From Epinephelus fuscoguttatus (Eukaryota > Chordata > Actinopteri > Perciformes > Serranidae), in the NCBI RefSeq assembly GCF_011397635.1, contig NC_064767.1, forward strand, positions 22,308,537 through 22,372,536: a stretch of DNA of 64,000 nucleotides. Reading direction: 5' to 3'. The notes under the pieces were generated by a model that searched no databases, had not been told where the DNA came from, and saw only the letters and a list, made by a program, of their open reading frames with translations. The translations under genes and the position numbers were made by a program. Shown in pieces: positions 39,201 through 51,006 of the stretch. The number at the start of each line of letters is the position of its first letter. Position 1 is the stretch's first letter.

Positions 39201-40191
39201 TATTTTTATCTTAAGAGCTGATCACATCAGTGTTTTAATGTACTACTCAGTGATTAACACCATTAGTAATCATCAGTGGCAACTGTATATGTTAGCATTT
39301 CTCCAAACAATCACCTTTGCAGCAGCTGAGGCATAGTGGATCCATTTAGTGTATAAACAGGAACTAAAACCATCCCTCATATACGTGTATGTGTAAAGTT
39401 GTGGCTGCCCCTCCTCCTGGTTGGCTTCATGGACAGAAGGTAAAAACAGTGCAACATTCTGCTTTGCGTCTCTCATCATTTCTCAATATATCATTAGGAC
39501 TATTTATGCTTATGTAATTATTTCATTTTTTTATGGAGCCGGAGGAATAGTTCAATGCTCAGATATTACATTTGATCTGGAGATCTTCAAACGTGTTCCC
39601 ATAAATCCTGAAATGCAAATCATAGACCCGGAGGATTGCTGTGGTGCCTTGAGGTCTGAGTGCAGTTTTGATGGGGTGAAATTCAAAAGAATAATCATGG
39701 TTTTGGGGAATGAAAACTGAAACCGTAGCCAAGCAGGATCCTCTCTGAAGTGCTTCCGTATGCCTCCTGAGTCAAGAGGCCTATGATTTCATTGTTCAGC
39801 CAGTGCAGTATGTGTTCTGAATTCATATCGTTCCTATTATTATCCACCCAAATCCACCTCATTAAGTCAGCATCTCTGTGTTCCACTGAAATTGTTTCAG
39901 CGAAGCTCAAAAGTGGCTTGTTTAATTTCAAGCTCCATCCACAACAATAAAACACTGTTATTGTGGCCCCCAGGCCTGCTCCTGAAATAGCACTGCGAGT
40001 GTCTGCTTTAATAGCAGCCTCTTTGAAAATAGATCTAGTCCGTTGCTCCGCAGACCACAACAACCAGCTTTAACAGAATGTGGGGGCTGATCCATATGGA
40101 ACCAAAATGTGTTCAGGGTGCTCATGCTGCTGGAATCCAAATGTCTCTCTGGTTATGATGTCGTACTGTATATTTATTTGCAAAGATAAGG

Positions 40192-40218
40192 CAAAAAAAA
40201 AAAAAAAAAAAAAAAAAA
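40192..40218. repeat. Poly(A) homopolymer
   Basis: Run of about 27 A residues. It could be an old retroelement tail, but no element body was recognised upstream. Confidence 0.85.
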
Positions 40219-40471
40219 TTCTCATGCAGATAGCTCTGGTTTCATTCACCCAGGTTTTGAGATATCAGCCACTGTAGCCCTGTCTCCTGAAACTTACACT
40301 ACACCAGTACACAAATTTTTTTTGTAGTGCTCAACGCAAATCAAACAGAAATCATTGACAGCATGTTCTTAAGACCATCCAGACTTTACGTGTTGTTTCG
40401 GAATATTTCAAAGATATTTTTTTAATGCTCAGAGTGCCACAAATAACATCCCATTATAGATATCACAAAGA

Positions 40472-41324
40472 ATTAAGGCCCAGACACACCAAACGGACAT
40501 CAAAGAACGGCCAATGTGCATTCTGCACGTGCATGAGAGGAAATAACTCTCCATACCAGCAGGCCGCAGTCACCTGTATTTATCATTCAAGAGGGGAAAG
40601 TGGCAGATCAACAGGAAAAATTGAAGACGCTAGTTTGCCAGTTAGTACATGGCACATGTCAAAAGAACAAGTGATATTTACCATGCACTAACGCAGTGGT
40701 TTCCAACTGGTCCAGCCACGGGGTCCAGATTTCTAATTAGTCATTACTTCAAGGTTTAATACACTCAGTGTCATACTTGTGTTTGGCCATGTCATTGAGC
40801 TACTTTACTAGCTGTCACTCACTCTACAGCAGGAAACAGCACTTCAGAATAAAAGCTCTGTGTTTCGGAAATTCACAGCACTTAAAAATAAATTGTGTGT
40901 GTGTGTGTGTTTTTTTTTATTACAAACAACATGCTTGTGAGTCACTTGCGGTCCATTCAGAATGGACACGTGACCCACTTCTGGACCACAACCCACCAAT
41001 TGTGAACCACTGCACTAACAAACACTAACACAAACAATTACGGACCATTTCTGCTAAAGAGTGCAGTGGCTAAAAACATAATCTTACCTCATATAGCTAG
41101 TTTTGTTTGCTCTCCTCACTTCCATTTCTCTTCTTATGCACTGAGCTGAACTGCCAATCAAAGCAATTTCATTCACTGATGGGATCTGATGCCAATTCAA
41201 CATCCTGAATCAGCCGAAAAAGCTCACAAGGGCCAGCTGTACAGGACAAACTAGTGCAACAGACGCTCACCAACGGCCCTGCATTGACCAATGGTAGACC
41301 GTCGGCTTGGTGTGTCAGAGCCCC
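40472..41324. mobile_element. TIR transposon remnant hosting a nested hAT-like element
   Basis: The left end AAGGCCCAGACACACCAAAC pairs in inverted orientation with the right end GTCGGCTTGGTGTGTCAGAGCC. Nothing in it encodes a transposase. It is interrupted at 40694-41012 by a hAT-like insertion. The other family member in the window ends at about 35731. Confidence 0.6.
40694..41012. mobile_element. Nested hAT-like MITE with near-perfect target duplication
   Basis: The ends CAGTGGTTTCCAACTGG and CCAATTGTGAACCACTG are inverted repeats. The flanks are CACTAACG (40686-40693) and CACTAACA (41013-41020), seven of eight identical. It contains a (GT)n/(T)n tract near 40897-40918. It inserted into the 40472-41324 element, so it is the younger of the two. 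Confidence 0.8.
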
Positions 41325-43604
41325 ATGGTGAAAAAAAATTGTTTGTCTTATAATTTGGTCAAATGAGCACTTCAAAATTATTCAAAATGACAAGATCAAG
41401 GCCGTGGAAAGAATCTACATTCGTCATTACCCCCTAACACAAAATGCAGCGTCAAATCATGCTGGAGATTGTGTGGAGAGAAGTATGCACTCTGGGTGGG
41501 AACACTTTGGAATGATGTATGGGTAGTTTTGAAAGTGATGATAGGTTATGAAATACCCAAGACATGTACCCTCATACTTTTGGGCAGCGGCTGGACATTG
41601 CTAAAGAGATATATGAGGATTCAACAATTTAAATGAAACAAACACACAACCAAAAAGAAAAAAGAGAAGACGGAGACATTTTAGGTTGTTAAAGAATGTT
41701 GTTTAACTCACTGGGACCACTTTTGTTTTTTGTTTTGCATCAGCATTATGAAAACCAGTAGTGAGAAAAAGCAAATTATTTAGAGAGGATCAGTCAGTTA
41801 TAAATGTATGTAAATGAAAATGAGTGACAGATAATGTAAAGAAGAAGAAACAAAGAAATGAGGAGGGTAGCACTGTTGCAGCAGAGTTTGGTGACGGGCC
41901 AGAGGGACGGGGTCCACTCCCTTTAAGTACTTTAATGTATAAACCCACATGGCACATAGCCAGCTGTTTTGACAGCCCTGAAAGAAGTCGTCTGATTGTT
42001 TTTGGACATTGTAGCATCAGTAAATGTGTCTTTTGCTGTTAGTTTGGCCACGGTCACATCTCAAGCAGCTCATAGCCTCTGCAGCATTCCAGTACTATTG
42101 TGAATAATCATAGGGCTGTGTGATGAGCACCAGAATGTCTTTCTTCTGAAACCTGGCTGCTGCACAACGCCTGGGAGGAAGGAAGTGGACGTCTTTTTTT
42201 TTTTGGACTGTGAGACTTTAAGGAAGATGACAGCTGACAGATGCATCGCTCTTGGTGGCCACTGGTGCTCTTTGAGGACTTGGATTGAATCGGAGGGTGA
42301 TGCTCATCAACCACTTGTCATTGTCTCCTCTGCAGAGTACAGCTGAGCCCTGTCCAGAGGGCGTGTAGCATTTTTATCAAGAAAACAAGTAACTGTGTCC
42401 TTCATTTTCACTTGCCCACATCTTTTATGTTATTCCTGCTCTTCTGCTTGAGAACTTGCTTCTTTTGATAAAGGCTTTCACGGTGGGCGGGTCATCGGGA
42501 CCATGCGAGTTCCCATGGGAATGGCTGATCTGCCCACTGCTCGAGAAAGGTGATGTAGTTCAGCCGCTCCATTTTCTTGCTTTACCGCAGCAAGTCTCTC
42601 ACATGACATGACCCACAGTTAATTTGGATTCCTGAAACCCCAAAGCCAGCACTTTATTCTTTCTTTGTGTTTTATGTTCTTTTTTTCTTCTGTGGAGCTG
42701 CAACTGAGTGGAGGAGCTTTATCGGCCTTGCTTGCCTGCTGGGGAGATAAAAAACCTGCAGTGTTGGGTCTAATGAGTCCAGCTTGTTGATTTATTCCAC
42801 CTCGAGATCCAAGTCCTTCACGTCTCTCCAAGTCTGTTTCTTTCATTCTCCTCCTCTCTGGTTAGGTCAGTGGCGGAGGGAGGAGTAGATAAAGTCGTTA
42901 TTTTTTTAAATTTTTTTTTAAGCACAGACATTTTCTGTTTCTCCCAAACACACACACTTACACTGGACACTCTCACCAGCTGGCAGCCTCGGACTGTGGA
43001 AGAAGAGGGCTTTGTGATTGAGGGCGGCCTGCTGGGCATGCTCTAAACACACCCACAGTGCTTCAGGGGAGAGGAGCTGGGAAAGGAGAGGCCTGAGAGA
43101 ACACAGAGGCCTCAAAACAGCAGCCAGTGACCCGGCCCGCTGCTAACACTTTACATTATCGCCCCGACACCATTACAATACACAAGGGAAGGAAAGATCT
43201 CAGTCACAGGCTTGGACTCTCCTAAGTAGGATCCACTGTAAGAAATAAGAGTTATAAATGTTAAAGGAGGGGCCAAACTGGCTGCCGCAGAAATGGGGCC
43301 TGCTGCACAAAGTCAACCGAAGAGAGTTCTGTAAATTGTGTGTGTCGTGATTGAGAAGAGAGGGAGAGAAAGAAAGAGAGCGGGGGTTTGAGGTTTGACA
43401 GACCTCTATATAACGTGTGGGGCACCTCAACATCTAAAAGTAAAGCCAAATAAACTGTGTGTTGGTGCCAAACGTACAACTGGATTTCAAAAAGGCTTCA
43501 TGCATTATTCAAAGATAAAAGAGCACATAACATGTCAGAGGAGAAGGAATAATAAACTCGCTGCAGGAGGAGGACTGAGTGAAGCGGAGAAAGGCCTGTC
43601 GACT

Positions 43605-43655
<51 letters not shown>

Positions 43656-44117
43656 TTCAAAGACAGCGGAAGATTGATGAGGCTGTCGTCTTTGGTGGTA
43701 TCGTGGTATCATGGTAACAGCGTAATAGTGTAATGGAGTGGAGATTTGAGCTGGGATGTAATGGCTGTCAGATGTGGATGTGGCAACGTCCAACAGGTGT
43801 GCCTCGCCTATCAACACATATTCTTTCTTTTCAAATTCATTAGTGCCAAGTTTAGACCTATTGCATACACAAAGCCCATACTGACCATCTGATGAATTCA
43901 TGGGCAGAGAGAAAGTGATGTTACTGAACAGACTCATGGATAGCAGTCTGAAAAACCTGGAATGACACCTGCCCCTGTTTCCTTTCTTAAAGTGAACATC
44001 AGCTGAGTAACATCTTAGCCATGATATTAACACAAGTCAGTCATTAGTTGTACCTGTATTCAGTGACATTTAAACTGGGAATAGTGTTAATTACTGCACA
44101 CTATGTCATTTCATGAT
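41325..44117. other. Intergenic spacer
   Basis: No exon was recognised. It includes a (GT)n microsatellite at 43611-43651 and a T-rich tract at about 42899-42920. Confidence 0.45.
43611..43651. repeat. (GT)n microsatellite
   Basis: About 20 GT units. Confidence 0.95.
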
Positions 44118-44596
44118 AAAAGGAATACTTCACCTACAAAATGACCACTTGTATATCACTTTCTTCCCCAGTGTTACACTGAATTTGTGAAGAAAACTTG
44201 TTTTTTCTCACATACATCCACGGTGAACGAAGAATCCATAAACGGCAAATAGTCTTGAGATTCACAGCAAAACTATATCAAAATACACAAACTCTTGCAC
44301 AATACTTCTGCATACAAGAAGTGCCCCCAGGCATGTGCGTAGGTTTGAGCTCTGCTTGTGTGTTCTGGTGAGTTGCCGAGGCAAGCTACGTGTTTGTGTG
44401 TGTGTGACTGATGCAGTAAACTGATGTTTTGATAGTTTTGCTGTTGTTAAATACGCCTACCCCTATAACTTTAATTCATCAAGAATGTTCACCAATTTTG
44501 GATTCTTCGTTCACTATTGAGGCATGCAGTACAAACTTCAGGAGCTGAAAGGTTAGTAACTGATATTTGATATTTTGTGTGTGAATAATTCCTTTA
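44118..44596. mobile_element. Non-autonomous TIR element beginning AAAAGGAATACTTCACC
   Basis: The left end AAAAGGAATACTTCACCTA and the right end GTGTGAATAATTCCTTT form imperfect inverted repeats, and the similarity extends inward (CAAAATGACCACTTGTATATC against the reverse complement of GATATTTGATATTTTG). It is about 480 bp and non-coding. From memory it is of a type common in fish genomes. Confidence 0.55.
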
Positions 44597-44849
44597 AAAA
44601 TATTGTTTGTCCTAGGAAATATCCATTTTAATGCACATATAATGTGTTTATGGAAACATACAAATGTAAATGTATAGTATTATGTAAACGCTTGGTCTAA
44701 TATTACAATAATGGAGCATCATCAGACAAAACAGAGTAAAATTTAGCCTCAAACTTTCGGTTACTCACCAAATGAAATCATGACAAAGCATATATCTTAG
44801 TTGTTGCATTACCAGGAGCTGTCTTGTTCGTCTGTGTCCATGCTTTAGT

Positions 44850-45014
44850 CTAATCCTGTTATTTTGTCAAGTGTTAAATGTGAACTGTTTTGTAAACTGT
44901 CACAAATGTAAAGATGTGGTGGACCTCAGGAAGAATAGCTTCTTCAGTGTAGTAGCTAATGGGGATCCTAATAAACTAAAGTAAAGTAAAGTAAACTAAA
45001 CTAAACTAAACTAA
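44850..45014 (+). repeat. Probable non-LTR retrotransposon tail with (TAAAC)n end
   Basis: The phrase CAGGAAGAATAGC, then GCTAATGGGGATCCTAATAAA, is followed by a TAAAG/TAAAC pentanucleotide array at 44966-45013. A tail ending in short tandem repeats is typical of some LINE families. No reverse transcriptase was found next to it. Confidence 0.4.
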
Positions 45015-48000
45015 AAAAGGTTATTAGAGTATAAATGAACAAAGATAAATCCGATGCTGCCAGTATATATAAGTCCTGTTTAATGTTTCCCACCCAGGGA
45101 GCCCAAACAAAACTGATATAGACAAGTTGCAATAATTTAACCCATTCAAACCTGCTTTAAAACAACATTGATATACTGTACAGTGCTATTGCCTAATAAA
45201 GTTGATAGGACTAACATGTTAGCAAACAGTTGCCTATTTTGTCAGACATGCAGCAATAACATTCATTTGAGGTCATCTTTCTGGCCAACGGAAAAATATA
45301 AGTCCAGTACTTATTCTGGTTTTACCTCTCGTTTGGTCAACCAACCCCTGAAAAAAGTATCTGGCCACTTAGCTGCTAACAGTTGCTAAAATGCTCCATA
45401 GAGCTGAGGGGAACTGCAGTAAGGTGTTTCTTGAATGACCCATTTCACATTAAACAGTCATTTTTTTTTATATAAAACTATTGATTATTGTTGCTTCAAG
45501 ACTGAACTAAAGCCTAACATTGCTATAAGGAGCCTGTGACTCATTTAAAAGATTACTGCTTTCAGTGGGAGTTTCGTGTCTAAAGATGTAAATGTTGTTG
45601 TAGTGGGTTTTTCATGCTGCCAAAAACGAAATTCTGAGAACAGCGCTTGTAATTTGGTGGAGTTGTGGGCGTAAGAATCTCATTTAAAGATATTAAATAT
45701 GAGAGCAAAATATCAGTTACTGGCAGGTTCACTCCAAATCCCTCTGACGGTTATAATCATCCAATCCCAGTAGATGAGTCAGAACCTCTTTCTTACATGT
45801 ATTCAAATCAGGTGAGAAAAATGTTGCTTTTGTGTAGTTACACGTGACACACAGTGCCAGACGATCCATGATATTCCATGACACAGTTAATCCTGCCAGC
45901 CGAGATCAGCCAGTGTGTTTTCTGGATGTGTGACATTATGGAAAGTATTAGTGCAGAGATGTTGCACTTCAGCTTTAATACACTTCAGTCCAGAATCGGT
46001 CTGTTATGAGCAGCGTATGCCAATCTTTCTGTTTATCTAAAATCCCACGTTTGGAATGAAAATCACCAAAATGCTCTCCTCGTCGTTGTCTCCTACCCTG
46101 TGAGGTCAGAAGCTGTTGTGTTCCACTACCTCTGGTGGTTTCCATATACTTTTTAAGGCCAACTTTTCTTTTGCCGTGATGTTAAAAATCAAACTGCAAA
46201 GGCTTTTTTTTCCCCGCCTCACTCGTTAAACGGGGTTCGTCGTTTAAGTTTCCAGCCTGTGTTCTCTCTGGGGTCCTTACCTGGTAAACAGAAGAAACAT
46301 CGAAATCAGTGGAAAAAGTGCCTCATGGTGTTGGGGAGCACTGCTCCCCTTTGGCCTGCAATTCTGCAGAGGTATAAAACATTACAACCACATCAGCTGG
46401 AGACCTCAGACTGAACAACAACAATGAAATGAGGAGTAAAATGTGGATCTAATGGGAGTGAGGAGGGATTAATAATGGTGCAACCTTGAAAGTTTTATGC
46501 AGCATTTAATGTACAGACACTGATTCACCACTATACTTGAATAAACTGCAGTATGAGCTGAGAGAATGTGTCAGGTGTCTCTTGCACTTTCACTCGGGGT
46601 CCTCAGAGGGTGAGAAAGAGTGAAGCTCGGTGCAGCCACACTCCTACGCTGCAGCTATTTGATGTCTTAATAACACCAATGAATCCAAACAACCTGCCGA
46701 CTTCCTGCACGGTTTCATCTTTGTCCAAGAGAAGCAGAAATTAGCATGCCTCACTCTCTCTGCATGTATGCATGTCACTGTCTATTAGCGTGTGTGAGCG
46801 TGGGTGCCCGCGCGGGTGGAGGAAAAGGATGTCGAGGAAAGCCCTGGTGAGGTGTTTTCTCATGGAATCCCCCTCCAAACGCTGCAAGCTCGTTAGAGTT
46901 TCCAGCCACTTAAGAGAAACGCTGTTATTTTAATACAAACACACATGCATTCCTGCTCAGTCACATAACAGCCTACACGAATACAAACGTGCCAAACCAT
47001 ACACGACCTTTTTGATGAAAACAAGGTATTAATGTTCTCTAATGCTCTCAATTTTGTCTTGGCTTGTAATTGGATTCCGGCTCAACATAGACCAAAAAAA
47101 CCGTCTACACAGATCAGACTGTTAAATTATTTGTGCTCTAGAATAGGTTGGTTTAAGTGATGTGATAGAAGAATACTGCGAAGAAAGGCAAATAAAAGCC
47201 TCCTTATGTGTTTTACAGCCCCTGTTATAAAGTCTCAGGAACTGAGTGGTCACGGCTCAGTAAGAGTTGCATGGCCACGGTTGATTTCAGGGGTCTGATT
47301 GATGCTCTCCAGTAATGATCTCAATGTCCCATGCTGTGAGGTTCACTAATTGTTAAATAGACTGAAATATGGGTTTGTACTTTAGCAGCAGCATGACGGT
47401 CTTTTGACCCACGACCATCTGTTAGTTTAAGCAAATGTGAGACTTTCGTGGGATTGTTAGCATCAAAGGATTTGTTAAATGTGTCTTTGCAATGTCTCAG
47501 AAGCACCTGCACACATGAATGTGTAAGAAGTTGATGTCTACTATAAAGTTTCCCGCCAAAACTGACTTCTAGCCTCGCTGCTAGTCCCTTAACAATCAGA
47601 GACCTGTGCCTCAACTGGCTATAAAGACGCTTGATTGATCATGAATGTGGTAGAAAAAGGAAGATGATGAATTTATCAAAGTGTTTTGGGCTGTCAGCTC
47701 ATATAGCTTCCTTGATGTGTGTGGGAAAGTGTCAGAAAGTTAGGGTAAGGTCACACTCATGCACCCACGCACCCCCACCCACACACTCACACATATAAGG
47801 AAAAAAGCATAAAAATACACACATTATTGTACACAAGATTTCTACTCAATAAACAGTGATTAATGACTGTCTTTATATAACTCTGATAAATGATGCTTTA
47901 AGTAAGAATTAATGATCTCCGTTGTTCGTGCGCACATGCACCTTAATGGCAATTTGCATCTGTAATGCCTCATGTGAGAATGAAGATATTTAGCTGTCAA

Positions 48001-50139
48001 CAGATCCCCGGGTATTAGAGAAGCTTTTGTCTTCCCCTGCTTGTGGTCTCACTTCACAACACCAGAAATAAAAAGAAAACCGCCGCTCTCCCGCACAGAT
48101 TTGTGTCCGCACACAGCTTCAAAGTAAACATGTTTTCAAATTCTATCCTTCATACAAAGCTGTCACTATTCACACATCCCACTGGACGTTTACTCAATAG
48201 GCCAGTATGCGTGCACATGCAGTCATGATACAAACTCGTGAAAAACACACATATTACAATAGCAACCTGCGCTTAGTTATACACATCTCTATCGTCACCA
48301 GTGTCTGGCACGGTCCTGCTGCCCTCTCTTTGTGCTCCAAACAACATCTTCCCGTCCTTAAAGAATGCCTCTGATGGGCCTCTTTGACATGCATTGTTTG
48401 TGCAAGAGAATTTAGACCCTCAGCCCCTGGCCTTGGCCCTCATCTGCAATCCAGCCATAGGCAGGGCTGCCACTGTGACTAATGCCCCATAGACCTGCCT
48501 CTCTGAGTGTGTGTGTGCATACATGTTTGTGTCTGTCGGAGAAAGAGAGAAAGTGTGACTAATGCCCACAGAATGGTATTTATACATTAGGGGGCCATTA
48601 GTAGTTTAGGCTCCTGAGTGGAGCAGCAGGGAGGGAGACAGGCATTGTCGTGGCCCCCGTCACCCCTATCACAGCCAGCCACCGCCGTCCCTGCAGCACA
48701 CACGGCCATTTTGAGGATGTTGGAGAAACAAACAACAGCTGCCAGTGCAAAGGGACATGCTAAGTGAACATGCTACTTACTTAGCATCCAAATCAGCATC
48801 TGATGCTTTTTTTGTTGTTGTCTGATTTTAGGACAGGTAATTACACGTGCTGCCACAAGGATTACTGGGAAAGTATCTTTCATGTTTTCATGTTCATATC
48901 ATGCTCACATTTTCAGGTGAAGACGAAACTTCCTGTCCCACTGCCACATAACTTTTTTATTGTCATTTTTTGTCATTTTTGCCCTAATTTGCACAACGTT
49001 TAAGTGGAAAACACAGATATCCTTCTTATCTTGTACACTTTAGTGTTATGTTGAAGATGTTTCACTGTGCTCTCAGGTTTCTCTGTGGGCTACTGGTGTT
49101 ACAAAGGGTCAGGAAGTTTCCAAGGAAAGTAAAGCTTGGGAATTTGGGATTTTTACCTTTTAGGGGGAGAAATACATATAAAACAATAGGCCTCTAGGTC
49201 TTATGGTGTGTTTTAGTGAAAAGTATGCCCATTTAATTCAGCAACAGCATCCCATCAAACAGGAATTCAGTAAAATGATAACCCTCTGCATACACAGTGC
49301 ATTCTCCCATCACATATGCAGCTCAAGCTATACTGTCTGAGGCAAGGAACTACAGGCTTTCATGTGAGGTTTGATTATGTTACTGCAGTGTATAGATTTG
49401 ATATTTTCCCATGATATTTTAGTTACCAGCACATAGAAGCCTAAAGCATAGTATGCAGCTTATAACTTGTGAACATCTTTAGTTTTGCTTGCTATCTGTT
49501 ACAATGTGGGATGTAGGCTAATGTTGCTTGATTGAGCCTGCTAACTGAGGAGTTTTAATTAATCTTTTTCCAGTCATTTGACTTGCAGACATGTTTGTCC
49601 TGTTATTTTTTTGTGTCAGGTTCCTCAGCCCAGCACAGATCTGCTGTGTGAACTCCTCCCTATAGAGTCTCCTGACACCGGAGGACTTTGTTACACCATC
49701 ACTTGTCAGGAGCAGGTCTGGAGTTTGATCCCTGAGGCTGAACTTGTGAGGTACAGAAAAATAAACTCTTTTATCTCCAAATTGTACCCTGAGCACCAAA
49801 ATCTTATAGACAGGGACAATACCTCTGACTCCTTTTACCTCCTCTCAGATCATTTATGGACATCAAAGGGTGTCACCTCCCCAGTGGTGCCTCCAGGAAG
49901 TTACAGGCACACACACACAGACACAACATAAACACTGACGTTCTTAAAATTTCCTCAGATAACACTTCAGACTGATTACAGTTTATAAGAAGGATTTAAA
50001 TCCACCAACACTGCATTAATTGTAAGTGTGTTTCCATTCTCAGGACTAGACAGTGCGATGCTGATTAAGGTCTTTGGAAACCCATTGGCAGGAGCAGGTA
50101 TCTGAACTCATCAAATGCTGTGTCAGGATCTAGTGAATG
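45015..50139. other. Intergenic spacer
   Basis: No coding gene was recognised. 48290-48720 is a CA/GT-punctuated but otherwise balanced, unique-looking block. The ORFs here (for example 49578-49931 and 47321-47614) have no recognisable domain. Confidence 0.4.
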
Positions 50140-51006
50140 GATGATGATCATGTCCCGTGGCCTGGAACAGCAGCAGGGTTTTACCTCTCAGAAGGAGTTT
50201 TACCTTGCCACAATCACTGAAAATCACAAGTCACAGTTCTTATGAGCAGTGACAGGCCAATGAAAATTTGGATGTCAAATTTGGATGTGATGTGGCTTAC
50301 GCTCTGGGGAAGATAGTAAATTTGATAGTAAATCCCCTAATACACAAATTCACAATTTTTTTTTAGTTTTTTGTATTTTATTTAGTCTCAGCATTAGTAT
50401 GAGTATAGCTGCATCAATATGAATTGTTACAGTAGCTGCAGACTCTGCAAAGAAACAGCTGTAAAAGGTACGTTTGCACAGGTAAATCATTGGCCACCCA
50501 TTAAAAATAATAACACTGCTTTACCAGTTTAATGTTTCCCTTGATACACTGAGCTCCTCTCTTCTGCTCTGCTTCTGCACACATTTATGCATGTTAGTAA
50601 CTTGGCTTCTTCCCTGGAGTCTTTCTGCTTTCCCTGGATTGTGGTTGTGCCCGCTGCCATGGTCCTGCCGGTCCAGTTTCTCCTCCTTCTTCTTCTTTAT
50701 ACATACTATCATAAACTACTTATTTTATACAGATAATGTTATACATATACTATAATATACATTTCTGGTATCATTATAGTTAGTTATTATGGCTACTGTT
50801 GTTGGTGCTGTGCTTGTCTCTCTGCTCAGCTACAGCTTGATTCTGTTCGAGGTTTCTGCCTGTTAAAAGGAAGTTTTTTCTCACCACAGTTGTCAAGTGC
50901 TTCCTCCTGGGGGAATTGCTGACTCTCTGTAAAATTAAAGGGTATAGTGCTAGACCTGCCACTGTATGAAAAGAGTCCTGCGATACAAATAAAATTGACA
51001 TGACTT
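50140..51006 (+). mobile_element. Dispersed fish repeat ending AAATAAAATTGACATGA
   Basis: It contains GAGGTTTCTGCCTGTTAAAA, then AGTGCTTCCTCCTGGGGGAA, then TAGACCTGCCACTGTATGAAA, and ends in ATACAAATAAAATTGACATG. From memory these phrases mark a very common teleost repeat, where they appear in this order. The left boundary is uncertain. Confidence 0.5.

Larger units (their letters stand above)
35733..40471. other. Intergenic spacer
   Basis: No coding gene was recognised. It includes a (GT)n microsatellite at 36200-36240 and a poly(A) run at about 40192-40218. The ORFs at 38895-39122 (minus) and 39421-39720 (plus) have no domain I can name and no supporting neighbouring exons. Confidence 0.45.

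Noticed and set aside
39421..39720. 99-residue ORF with a hydrophobic segment
   Set aside because: No recognisable domain, no flanking exons with compatible splice sites, and random ORFs of this size are common in AT-rich spacers.
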